64,000 bases of DNA from Thermoplasmata archaeon UBA61. GTDB taxonomy: Archaea > Thermoplasmatota > Thermoplasmata > Lutacidiplasmatales > UBA184. A program made the translations under genes and the position numbers. Shown one piece after another: positions 36,976 through 45,074 of the stretch; the stretch's first letter is position 1; each line of letters starts with the position of its first letter. The stretch spans positions 1 through 64,000 of the forward strand of contig DASW01000002.1 in NCBI GenBank assembly GCA_002503985.1, read 5' to 3'. The notes under the pieces are model-generated. The model was not told the DNA's origin, ran no database searches, and saw only the letters and a list, made by a program, of their open reading frames with translations.

Positions 36976-38202
36976 TTAGGCTGCGAAGGCGACGGCCAGG
37001 ACCCCTACGGATACGACAAAGGCGAGGCTCGCCCAATAGGCCCCACGCCAAAGCCCGCGGGAGGCCTCCGACCCCATCACACGGGAATCCGATGTGAGTC
37101 GACCCAGGAAGATTCCCGGAACCACGAGAATGAACACCATCGCGACCATCAGCGCGAGCACGAGCGTCACGAGCTGGGGGAAGAGCAGCGGCACGAAGAC
37201 GGCCGGGATGCTCTCCCCGGCATAGATCCAGATGACGCTCTTCGGCGAGAGGCCCAACGCCTCGGTCACTCCCCAGGCGCTTCCGAGAGAGATTACGACC
37301 AGCGCGAGGAACGCCGCGGCGACGAGCCCGGCTCCTAGTGCGTACGTGGCGTACTGCCCGAGGCCGGCGGTCAGCGCCGCGGAGAAGCCGGCCCCCGTCG
37401 CGAACGTGAAGGCTCCGCCCACGTCCGCCCCGATCATGACTACCACGACCATCAGCGCTTCACTGACGAGGGCGCCCAAGAGCGTCGATTGTCGAGAGAT
37501 CCGAACCGAGGTCCCTTTCGTGGCGGTCGCCGAGGATTGGAAGTACAGCATGAACGGCATCACAACGGCCCCTGCGTTGGCCGCGAGCAGGAGGAAGAAC
37601 GAAGGCGAGGTCGAGCCCGCTAGCAGCGGGTAGGGTAGGAGCCCCCGGTGGAACGCCACCACCGCCAACGACACCACGACGCCCGCCGAGATGGCGATGA
37701 GGACGCGTTCGACCCAGGCGTAGTGGCCCCGAGCGACCAGGCCGATGTGGGCCAGGAACGCGAGCGGAAGGGACACGATCGGTGGGATTCCGAACAGGCT
37801 CAGGCCGAGGGCGATTCCCGCGTACTCGGCGATGTAGGTCAGGACATCGGCTACGGCCATGGAAATGGCCGCGGTCGAGGCCACCTTGGGAGGGAAGCGC
37901 TCCCGCGTGAGCTGTCCCAGTCCTTTGCCGGAGACGGCGCCGAGTCGGCCCGACGCCTCTTGAATGAAGAAGAGGGGAACCGTGAGGACGACGAGGAACC
38001 AGATGAATTCGTACCGGTAGCTCGCCCCGGAAGCGAGCGCCGTCAGGATACTGGCCGCGTCCACGTCGGCGATCATGACGAGCCACGCGGGTCCTCCCCG
38101 CCACCTTCGCGGGGCTCGCAGGTGGCGGGATAGGGCGGGTAGGGTCAGGTTCCCCCGGGTTGAGGCAGGTGCGTCCGGGGGAGGCGGGTTGCTGCTATCC
38201 AT
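36976..38202 (-). CDS. divergent NRAMP-family metal transporter
   Basis: A 408-residue transporter with about eleven hydrophobic segments. TM1 contains GGPAWLVMIADVDAAS (near 36-51), and the cytoplasmic segment EASGRLGAVSGKGLGQLTRERF near 82-103 is typical of the NRAMP family. The family DPGN of TM1 reads DVDAAS here, and the TM6 MPH motif reads MPFMLYFQSS (near 218-227). The metal-binding Asp and Met may be kept, but the flanking residues differ, so the ion (Mn, Fe, Mg or other) is uncertain. A TATA-like CTTATGG lies about 30 bases upstream. Confidence 0.8.
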   Translation of the reverse strand: MDSSNPPPPDAPASTRGNLTLPALSRHLRAPRRWRGGPAWLVMIADVDAASILTALASGASYRYEFIWFLVVLTVPLFFIQEASGRLGAVSGKGLGQLTRERFPPKVASTAAISMAVADVLTYIAEYAGIALGLSLFGIPPIVSLPLAFLAHIGLVARGHYAWVERVLIAISAGVVVSLAVVAFHRGLLPYPLLAGSTSPSFFLLLAANAGAVVMPFMLYFQSSATATKGTSVRISRQSTLLGALVSEALMVVVVMIGADVGGAFTFATGAGFSAALTAGLGQYATYALGAGLVAAAFLALVVISLGSAWGVTEALGLSPKSVIWIYAGESIPAVFVPLLFPQLVTLVLALMVAMVFILVVPGIFLGRLTSDSRVMGSEASRGLWRGAYWASLAFVVSVGVLAVAFAA

Positions 38203-38424
38203 CTCCCGTTAGGCGAGTGAATGCCGTCCATAAGCGCTCGGGTTCTGCTTCCCCGGTTCCGTTTGGGGTGTCCGACTCCTCAGCATCCGCAGGGTGGGCC
38301 CTTGGTCGAGCGAAGGGTGAGGTTCCTCACGATGCCTTCCCCGACCAGGACGCTCCAACGTCGCCCCGCGGCGTTATGATGTCCCCCGGAGTGCCGACTC
38401 CCACCGTTCCGAGAGGATACCATC

Positions 38425-38550
38425 ATGGCAGTAACCCCAAGGAAGCGCCCGTCGGCCGCCGGAAAGAAGCGGCACCACAAGGACCGTCAACGCAGAATCG
38501 CCGCCCGCCGCCGTCAAGTTCCGTTGGGAGGAAACCGGGCTCGCCGCTGA
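38425..38550 (+). CDS. very small basic protein (41 residues), tentative
   Basis: The frame encodes a strongly basic peptide, MAVTPRKRPSAAGKKRHHKD and then RQRRIAARRRQ with a GGNRARR end. No family is recognised. It could bind nucleic acid. It has a purine-rich site GAGAGGATA just before the ATG and a TATA-like GTTATGATG at about 38374-38382, giving a leader of about 20 bases. These signals favour a real gene, but the size makes chance possible. Confidence 0.4.
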   Translation: MAVTPRKRPSAAGKKRHHKDRQRRIAARRRQVPLGGNRARR

Positions 38551-38720
38551 CGGTCGTCGCTCTCTGACCGGGTGGTTACTCCTGGGATTCTCCCGGTCCC
38601 CGGGAGTGCGTCGCCACTTGCCGGTCGGTCTTCGCCCCGGTCTCCGGTTAGTGATTCCTCGAACGAACTCGGGAGGGGCCACCGGACGCGGGGTTTATGC
38701 CGACGAGGCGATTCCCCATT

Positions 38721-38972
38721 GTGTCCGGCTCGCACTTCATCGATGCGGTCGAAGTGATCGCCTGCATCGCATTCGTCGTCGCAGGATTCGCACTCTACGC
38801 TTCCTGTAACGGAGGGAACTCCCTCATCCTCTTCGGGGTCGCGGTCGCGATCCTGGGCGCCTTGCTGTACCGCACCGGAGCGTGGGCGACGATCATCCCC
38901 TTCGCGATCATCACGCTCTGCCTCATCGGGGGAGGCTGGTACGGAGTGACGGTCGCCGGCTGTTCCCTCTAA
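38721..38972 (+). CDS. small membrane protein with three helices
   Basis: An 83-residue protein with three hydrophobic segments (EVIACIAFVVAGFALYAS, SLILFGVAVAILGALLY and ATIIPFAIITLCLIGGGWYG). The frame has an upstream ATG at 38697, but that ATG overlaps a TATA-like TTTATG. The GTG at 38721 lies about 28 bases after it and matches the leaderless pattern of the window. Function unknown. Confidence 0.6.
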   Translation: MSGSHFIDAVEVIACIAFVVAGFALYASCNGGNSLILFGVAVAILGALLYRTGAWATIIPFAIITLCLIGGGWYGVTVAGCSL

Positions 38973-39080
38973 ATCGACGCGCTCGCACGGTATCCCCACC
39001 CGTCCTCCCGGGGCGGAACCGAAGGAACCTGGAGCGGGCCAGGCGAAGAGCCTATTCGCCAGGGCAGAGTGGGGAGGCCA

Positions 39081-39389
39081 ATGTCGACCGGCGTTCCCCC
39101 GAAGACCTTTGTTTCCGACCTGCGGCCGGGGCGCGTGGCGACCTTCGAGGCGACCGTTGAGAAGCTCGAGCCCATCCGGGAGGTCGAGCAGCGGGCCGGG
39201 GGCCGCAAGAAGGTGCGGAACGCCGTCCTCAAGGACGGGACGGGCGAGATCTCGTTCGTGCTCTGGGGCGACGAGGTAGAGCTGGTCGCCGAGGGAGAGA
39301 AGGTCCGTATCGTCGACGGCTGGGTGAAGGATTACAAAGGCCGACCGCAGGTCTCCCTCGGTAGAACAGGCAGGCTCGAGAAGGGGTAG
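39081..39389 (+). CDS. OB-fold nucleic-acid-binding protein (RPA/SOSS-B-like)
   Basis: A 102-residue single OB-fold protein. VSDLRPGRVATFEATVEKLEP starts the fold, then VRNAVLKDGTGEISFVLWGDEVELV and GEKVRIVDGWVKDYKGRPQVSLG complete it. This is the pattern of short archaeal single-stranded-DNA-binding proteins related to RPA and SOSS-B. It probably works in DNA repair or replication. The ATG at 39081 has GGGGAGG six bases upstream and a TATA-like CCTATTC about 29 bases upstream. Confidence 0.82.
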   Translation: MSTGVPPKTFVSDLRPGRVATFEATVEKLEPIREVEQRAGGRKKVRNAVLKDGTGEISFVLWGDEVELVAEGEKVRIVDGWVKDYKGRPQVSLGRTGRLEKG

Positions 39390-39483
39390 CGCTGGGACCG
39401 CGTCACGGAGGAATGCGATAGCGGCCCCTCCTCCCCCCTCGACGGAAGAAAGCTCCTAATCGGGACCGGTGGTTCCGCGCGTC

Positions 39484-39945
39484 GTGAGGCGAAGAGCGGA
39501 CCCCCTCAGCCGAAGCCAGCATCGGAGGATCGCCGCGGACCTGTTCAACTACACCTGGTCGCTCCTGGACCAGAAGGAACGTAGCCCGGAGGAGGCGGAC
39601 GAGCTGCTCCACGCGGCCCACGCCTCGCGCTATCACTGGGGCCACGCGGGAACGCCCCTCAACCGCTCGGTCGGGGAATGGCAGATTTCTCGGGTCTACT
39701 CAGTCTTGGGCCGGGCCGAGCCGGCCCTATACCACGGTCGCCGAGCCCTCGAGACGGCTCGCCGACACCGATTGGGTCGCTTCTACCTTGCGTACGCGTA
39801 CGAGGCCTTGGCGCGCGCGGCCGCTGTGGCGGGGCAGCGTCGAGCTCGGGACCGCTATCTCCGAGAGGCCCGACGGGTAGGAGCGAAGGTACGCGACCGG
39901 GACGACCGACGCATGCTGTTGGAAGACCTGACCACGATTCCCTGA
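39484..39945 (+). CDS. helical repeat (TPR-like) hypothetical protein
   Basis: A 153-residue, all-helical protein. Residues about 20-50 (LFNYTWSLLDQKERSPEEADELLHAAHAS) and 65-125 (WQISRVYSVLGRAEPALYHGRRALETA, then FYLAYAYEALARAAAVAG) read as two or three helical pairs like TPR units. It may be a protein-interaction module. Two GTG starts are possible. The one at 39484 lies about 27 bases after CCTAATC and is preferred over 39469. Confidence 0.6.
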   Translation: MRRRADPLSRSQHRRIAADLFNYTWSLLDQKERSPEEADELLHAAHASRYHWGHAGTPLNRSVGEWQISRVYSVLGRAEPALYHGRRALETARRHRLGRFYLAYAYEALARAAAVAGQRRARDRYLREARRVGAKVRDRDDRRMLLEDLTTIP

Positions 39946-40008
39946 TCCGACGGTCGGTCGGCCCACCCCTCGCTTCCGGTGATCCTCGGCCGGAGAGGTG
40001 CGTGGGGC

Positions 40009-40716
40009 TCAGGTGCGGGAGCCTCGGAGGAACTGGCTCGGTGCCCGTTGGATGAGGTCGTCGAGAAGGGAAGCGACACCCTTCGTGACGGGGACCCCAT
40101 GGCCCGGGAGCAGGACCTCCACATCCAGGGCCCGGAGCCGATCTAAGGACTGCACCGCTTGGCCCAAGTTCGCGGCGTACTTCGCGGCGGGGAGCGTAAG
40201 CTGTCCCTTCCGCTCGACCACGGAATCCCCCGAGAAGAGGATCTTCCGGGCCGGATGGTAGAAGGCTACTTCTCCCGGAGTGTGTCCCGGCACGTGGACG
40301 ACGCGTAAGGGCCCGACCCGGTCCCCGTCTTTCAACACGATCGCGACCGGAGCGGGGCAGGTCCGGACGAAGAGGCGCATCATCAGGGGCATGCGAGGCT
40401 TCGTCCGCCCGTCGACGAAGGGGGCGTCGTCGGCGTGACAGGCGAGAGGCACCGACGCGTTCTCGAGCAGGTAGGCCGCCCCTCCCATGTGGTCCAAGTG
40501 GTGGTGGGTCAGGAGCACCTTCCCCACGCGGGCTAGAGGCACGTTGGCCTTCCGGAACGCCCGGACAATCGGCTTGGCGGTCCGAGAGAAGCCGGTGTCG
40601 ATGAGGTAGGTCTCCTCCCCCTCGCGGTACGTATAGATGTTCACGAAGCCGCCGGGGATCCAGCCGACGCTGTCGACGACCGCCGCTCCCACCGAGCCCC
40701 CCGACGCCTTCGCCAT
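40009..40716 (-). CDS. metallo-beta-lactamase-fold hydrolase
   Basis: A 235-residue hydrolase with the binuclear metal motif THHHLDHMGG near 71-80, HVPGHTPGEVAFYHP near 142-156, FSGDSVV near 162 and PGHGVPV near 208. It is a single-domain member of the glyoxalase II/lactonase-like branch. The substrate cannot be named. The next gene upstream on the same strand is a methyltransferase 77 bases away. Confidence 0.85.
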   Translation of the reverse strand: MAKASGGSVGAAVVDSVGWIPGGFVNIYTYREGEETYLIDTGFSRTAKPIVRAFRKANVPLARVGKVLLTHHHLDHMGGAAYLLENASVPLACHADDAPFVDGRTKPRMPLMMRLFVRTCPAPVAIVLKDGDRVGPLRVVHVPGHTPGEVAFYHPARKILFSGDSVVERKGQLTLPAAKYAANLGQAVQSLDRLRALDVEVLLPGHGVPVTKGVASLLDDLIQRAPSQFLRGSRT

Positions 40717-40793
40717 ACTCGCCTCCTACCCGCTCGCAGTCCGTCGTCGACCAAAGCCTTCTAGGGCGACCATCGAACGGAGCGGCCCAGCGG

Positions 40794-41564
40794 TTAGGCC
40801 GTCGGGCCGAGGGTGGCGGGGTCCCAGGCCACGAACCGCGTGGTCCGGGGTCGCGTCCAGAACGAGGGGTCGATTGGGTGCTCCGCGTGGAGCCGACGGA
40901 TGATCTCGGCATGGACCTCGGGAGGGACCTGTTCCCGGCCGAACATCATCGCTCCCCACCGAGCGGCCCGCTCCTCGGCGGTGAGGTCTGTCGGGGGTGG
41001 TCGGGAAACGAGCCGAACGGATTTCGGAGGCGCGATCGCAGAGAGCTCCTCCAGGGTGTGCCAGTACCTTTTCCCTCGCGGGGGCAGCGGATGGCCGAGT
41101 TCCGCGGCCAGCTCACGGTACCGCGCGCGTCGATCTTGCCATGCGCTGGTGGGCTGTCGCTCGAACCATTCGGGGAGCTGTACAACGACCTCACGGCGAG
41201 CCACTCGACCGAGCTCCCCGAGCACCGGACGCGGGTCGGGAAGCAGCTGAAGGACGTGGGCCATGAAGGCCGCGTCGACCACCTTGTCCGAGAGGGGCAG
41301 GTGGAGGATATCCGCCCGAACGAGCGTCGCGATCCCCTTAGCGCGGGCCCGTCGCATCATGGCGAGAGAAAGGTCGACCCCGACGACCTCGAAATCGCGA
41401 GCGCGCAATGGGACGGCAAAGCGTCCGGTCCCCACCCCCGCGTCCAGGACCGTTCGGCAACCGACGAGCAACCCGGCCAGCGCCTGAAGTTCCTCTTCGG
41501 AAGGAGGGAGTCGGGTCTCGTCGTACACCGGCGCTATCCGGTCGAACTCGACGTTCCCGCTCAC
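40794..41564 (-). CDS. SAM-dependent methyltransferase
   Basis: A 256-residue class I methyltransferase. EFDRIAPVYDETR near the start is typical of the UbiE/COQ5-like group, followed by motif I VLDAGVGTGRFAVPL near 37-51, VVGVDLSLAMMRRA and ADILHLPLSDKVVDAAF. The C-terminal part (150-250) is a separate helical substrate region. The GTG at 41564 lies about 26 bases after CTAATTC (about 41587-41593, minus strand), so the longer open frame is not used. The substrate is unknown. Confidence 0.82.
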   Translation of the reverse strand: MSGNVEFDRIAPVYDETRLPPSEEELQALAGLLVGCRTVLDAGVGTGRFAVPLRARDFEVVGVDLSLAMMRRARAKGIATLVRADILHLPLSDKVVDAAFMAHVLQLLPDPRPVLGELGRVARREVVVQLPEWFERQPTSAWQDRRARYRELAAELGHPLPPRGKRYWHTLEELSAIAPPKSVRLVSRPPPTDLTAEERAARWGAMMFGREQVPPEVHAEIIRRLHAEHPIDPSFWTRPRTTRFVAWDPATLGPTA

Positions 41565-41675
41565 ACGACGGGGTAGGAAGGTCGAAGAATTAGCCTTGTC
41601 AAGACATCCCTCGATGAGGGTCGCCGAGCCGACCAACGAGGTCGACTTTCGGTCGGTCACCACCGGGCCGCGAGC

Positions 41676-41840
41676 CTACCAGTTGCGGAGTGCCTGGGCC
41701 ACCTGCTTTCGTTCGGCTTTCGTCTGATGGCGAGGAGCATTACGGGTATACGCGGTGCAGGCGCAGGCACGGCAACGGTTGTCGGGCCCGTGCAGGCGCC
41801 GCTGGTGCAGGCAGCCTGGGGTCTCACATTCCGTTGTCAA
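41676..41840 (-). CDS. small cysteine-rich zinc-ribbon-like protein (54 residues), TTG start
   Basis: A short gene reading MTTECETPGCLHQRRLHG and then PDNRCRACACTAYTRNAP and a basic, helical end. Cysteines at about 5, 10, 23, 26 and 28 (CxxxxC then CxxCxC) could bind zinc. The TTG start has an excellent Shine-Dalgarno (GGAGG) five bases upstream and a TATA-like CTTTAG further up (about 41893-41899). It ends about 110 bases before the methyltransferase start on the same strand. No family is recognised. Confidence 0.55.
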   Translation of the reverse strand: MTTECETPGCLHQRRLHGPDNRCRACACTAYTRNAPRHQTKAERKQVAQALRNW

Positions 41841-42051
41841 AAAGTCCTCCTGCCTCCCTCAACCCGTTGTCCTACCCACTCGGGTCGAACACTAAAGGAC
41901 AGTGCTCCCCTCCGACCCGTGTCCTTCCGCCCTCGGTCGAGCTCGGGTCGAGCGCGAACGCAGACCCTCGAACCGTCCTGCGGCGCGCCCGTGAACCCCT
42001 TCGGGGGTTGTTCCCCCCCCGTCAGACGGGCCCCTTGGGAAGGGGAAGAGT

Positions 42052-43809
42052 TCACTGCTTCTGAGCCTGAGGTCCCGGAGCTTCCGGTGCCGGTTCGGGG
42101 CGAGCGTCCTTCGCGTCGAGCTCATGGACGTAGCGTCCGCCGCGCATCAACGAGACCACCGCGGCCACCGCCGTTAGGATGGCCGAGATCGCAAAGGCGA
42201 GGTCAATCCCCTTGAGGAAGGCCGGCCCCACCGCGTTCGGGAAGAACTGCTTCGCAGTGAGCGCCGTCACGACCGTGTTGGAAAATGTGCCCGGCGGGAA
42301 GAGCGAAATGTACAGTTGCATCGGGTTATAGCCCAGGAACGCCCCGAAGAGGGCTCCCGTGGGGTTGGACGCGACCATGCTCGAGAGCGAAGCCGCGGCC
42401 GGTCCCGTGGCTCCCGCCGAGCTGAGGGCGCCGGAAACCGAACCCGACAGCCCGCTCGCGAGGCCCACGAGGACGATGGTGAAGAAGACCGCCATCGAGA
42501 GCTGCATACCGGCATTCTGGAGCGTTGCGCGCATCCCCGACGCGGCTCCCCGGTCCTCGGCGGGCACCGAGTTCATGATCGCCGCCGTGTTGGGGGCGGC
42601 AAACATCCCCATGCCGCAGCCCTGAACGAAGAGGATGACCCCCATCTGCCAGTACACGAAGTTGTACGGCAAGAACAGGAGGAACACGAACGTCGCCGCG
42701 CTGATCCCCATCCCGGCGCTCGCGAGATAGCGCGCCCCGAAGCGGTCCGAGAGCCAGCCGCTGAGGGGCCCCATGACGACGAAGCCGGCCAGCATGGGCA
42801 TCATGTAGATGCCGGCCCAGAACGGGGTCTGTGCGAACGAGTACCCGTGAAGGGGGAGCCAGATCCCCTGGAACCAGATGACCATCATGAACATCACGCC
42901 CCCTCGGGCGATCGACCCGAGGAGCCCCGCGAAGTTCCCCGCGGCGAAGGCCCGGATCCGGAAGAGCTCGAGACGGAACATCGGGTCCCGGACCCGAGTC
43001 TCGACGAACACGAACGCGATGAGGAGGGCGAGCCCCACCACGATGCCCGACCAGACCCAGGGACTCGACCAGCCCATGCTTTGGCCTCCGTAGGGAAGGA
43101 GACCGTAGGTCACCGCGACCAAGAGCAGGGTAAGACCGATCCCGAACGTGGCGTTCCCGACATAGTCGACCCGTTGGCCTTCCCGGATCTTGGCGACATC
43201 GTGGAGCTTGAAGTAGGCCCAGACCGTCCCGCCAACCGAGAACGGGACGCTCGCGAGGAAGATCACCCGCCACGCCGGCAGGACGAACGACCCGATGTGA
43301 ACGTCGCTCAGGCCGGCGAGGACACCGCCGAGAACCAGTCCGACGACCGACCCGCCGATGGCCGCGACCTGGTTGATCCCGAGCGCCTTCCCCCGTTCGT
43401 CGTAAGGGAATGCATCAGTAATGAGCGCCGCAGAGTTGGCGAACAAGAACGCACCGCCAATCCCTTGGACGACCCGGAATCCGACCAGCTCCCAGGCCCC
43501 CAGGGTGCCCGTGTTAGGGGTCAGGAACAACATCACCGAGCCGACGGCGAAGATGGCGAACCCGAGGTTGTACATCCGGGCGCGTCCCCACATGTCCGAT
43601 ATTCGACCGAAGGTGACGAGGAGCGTCGCCGTGACGACGCCGTAGCCCAGCAAGAGCCAGATGAGGAGGGTGAAGTTGCTCGGGAGGAACGGGTCGACGC
43701 CCAAGCCTCGAAAGATGACGGGAAGCGAGATCAGGATGATCGTTCCGTTGATCGACGCCATCAGGGCGCCCAACGTGGTGTTCGAAAGGACCGTCCATTT
43801 GTACTCCAT
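42052..43809 (-). CDS. MFS multidrug exporter, DHA2 (14-helix) family
   Basis: A 585-residue proton-driven exporter with about 14 hydrophobic segments. Motif A is GRISDMWGRARMY near 67-79, motif C-like GINQVAAIGGSVVGLVLGGVLAG lies near 142-164, and a second-half motif GWLSDRFGARYL near 352. The family usually expels drugs or organic ions. The ATG at 43809 has GGAGGGGGG 5 bases upstream; a GTG two codons earlier lies too close to it. The last 25 residues are a Pro/Ala-rich tail. No regulator gene lies beside it. Confidence 0.9.
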   Translation of the reverse strand: MEYKWTVLSNTTLGALMASINGTIILISLPVIFRGLGVDPFLPSNFTLLIWLLLGYGVVTATLLVTFGRISDMWGRARMYNLGFAIFAVGSVMLFLTPNTGTLGAWELVGFRVVQGIGGAFLFANSAALITDAFPYDERGKALGINQVAAIGGSVVGLVLGGVLAGLSDVHIGSFVLPAWRVIFLASVPFSVGGTVWAYFKLHDVAKIREGQRVDYVGNATFGIGLTLLLVAVTYGLLPYGGQSMGWSSPWVWSGIVVGLALLIAFVFVETRVRDPMFRLELFRIRAFAAGNFAGLLGSIARGGVMFMMVIWFQGIWLPLHGYSFAQTPFWAGIYMMPMLAGFVVMGPLSGWLSDRFGARYLASAGMGISAATFVFLLFLPYNFVYWQMGVILFVQGCGMGMFAAPNTAAIMNSVPAEDRGAASGMRATLQNAGMQLSMAVFFTIVLVGLASGLSGSVSGALSSAGATGPAAASLSSMVASNPTGALFGAFLGYNPMQLYISLFPPGTFSNTVVTALTAKQFFPNAVGPAFLKGIDLAFAISAILTAVAAVVSLMRGGRYVHELDAKDARPEPAPEAPGPQAQKQ

Positions 43810-44121
43810 GGTCACCCCCCTCCGTCGGAGGACCGGGGACGACGGCCGACCGAGGCTGTACGCAGCTTGTCGGTGGTCATCGTGTTCTCCCGGTTACGAG
43901 GAGTCGCCCGTTCGGCCGCTCTCACCCTTCGGTGGAGTTCGTCGCCCAACACTGCTGGGAAACGTCGCTCAGAACCGAGAATCTTCGATGGTAACCGACT
44001 TCATTTGGACCGCGTAAGGTGAGATTCACTTGCGCCTCGCCCCGACCAGGGGGAAGAAACGGGGCGGTTTCCGGAGCCCAGGTGTGGGTTCGTCGAGGCG
44101 GGTCGCCCGAGCGGGCCGGCG
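43810..44121. other. 312-base gap between the MFS exporter and the zinc-ribbon gene
   Basis: It holds the exporter ribosome-binding site next to 43810. I see no convincing gene, RNA or clear TATA element. The minus-strand leader of the exporter should lie in its left part. Confidence 0.5.
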
Positions 44122-44799
44122 TTAGTCGTCGCGACGCCGGCGCTTTCGACGACTATCGTCGTCACTGTATCGAGGAGGCCCGCGTCGGTCCGACCCTCGG
44201 AACGGTCGACCCCCCCGGCTCTGGTACGGGGGTCGAGACCCCGGCCCGGACCCGTACTCGCGTCTTCCGTACCGCGGTCCCCCGCGGTCGCCTCCCCCAC
44301 TGTCGCTTCGGGGGGGCAAGGTGAACCGGTTCCCGCATGCCTCGCACTCTCCTACGAGCAGACCGTCGTCACCGGTGGAAAACCGCAGGGGCGCTCCGCA
44401 CTTCCGGCACGGCCGACCCCGGGGTGCTCCGCCGTCAAATCCTTCGGGCCGTTCCCGTTCCCTCTCGGGTCTCGCCGACTCGCGTTTCGGCACGAAGACC
44501 GTCGTCGTTTCGCAGTCGGGGCAGACCACCTCGAGAGACCCACCCTTGCCTTCACGGAACGAAAGAGGAGATCCGCATTCGTCGCATTCGGGTCCGCCTT
44601 CGACCCCTGCGCTCGCCGACACGCCCTCGTCCGCAGGGGACGCGGGTCCTGACGGGGGCGACCCGAGACGGGAGGAGACCGTGGTCCCTTCCACGAACGC
44701 GAACTCCTTCGCGCATGCGGGACAGGTACCGGTCCGCAGACGTGCCTCATGTTGTTCGAAATCCATCGAAGTTCCACATTCTGGGCAGGTGTTGGTCAT
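44122..44799 (-). CDS. multi-zinc-ribbon protein with Arg/Gly-rich tail
   Basis: A 225-residue protein with three modules: CPEC/CPAC (near 5-29), CDEC/CPDC (near 72-95) and CRKC/CEAC (near 132-157). Each has two CxxC pairs about 19-23 residues apart. Linkers are acidic or Pro/Ser-rich. The last 60 residues are rich in Arg, Gly, Ser and Tyr (SRGGRPFRGSDRRG, then RRKRRRRDD), much like RNA-binding RGG tails. It may bind RNA or act as a scaffold. The frame also has an ATG 33 bases upstream, but MTNTCPECG starts the first ribbon directly. Confidence 0.7.
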   Translation of the reverse strand: MTNTCPECGTSMDFEQHEARLRTGTCPACAKEFAFVEGTTVSSRLGSPPSGPASPADEGVSASAGVEGGPECDECGSPLSFREGKGGSLEVVCPDCETTTVFVPKRESARPERERERPEGFDGGAPRGRPCRKCGAPLRFSTGDDGLLVGECEACGNRFTLPPRSDSGGGDRGGPRYGRREYGSGPGSRPPYQSRGGRPFRGSDRRGPPRYSDDDSRRKRRRRDD

Positions 44800-45022
44800 G
44801 GTTGTCCAGAAAAGGAACTCTTTCGCCCACATTACATCCCCCTAGAGCGGATTCTCGGACTGCCCGGCTCGGCGACGGTTCACGAGTGACCCAGGACCGG
44901 TCGTTTCGGTTCGAAACGAAGGGGTATCCAGGTCGCCCACGACGGAAGACCACCCTGGGCTTCGTCTACTCAGTTTGACGGAGGAGTTTCTCTGTCGCGC
45001 TCCTGCTCCGAGAAAGTACTTA

Positions 45023-45041
45023 CGGCCATCTTCGATGGCCG
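45023..45041. promoter_or_regulatory. perfect inverted repeat in the hutH leader
   Basis: CGGCCATC-TTC-GATGGCCG is an 8-bp perfect inverted repeat with a 3-base centre. It begins just after a TATA-like TACTTACG (about 45017-45023) and lies 34 bases before the hutH ATG, near the expected transcription start. It could be an operator or a leader hairpin. Confidence 0.5.
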
Positions 45042-45074
45042 GTGGAAAGTCTGCACAGGGGAGAGGATTTTGTT

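Noticed and set aside
41700..41835. Possible structured RNA in the repetitive-looking GGTGCAGGCGCAGGC stretch
   Set aside because: The repeats are explained by Cys-Arg-Ala-Cys coding in the small zinc-ribbon gene on the minus strand.
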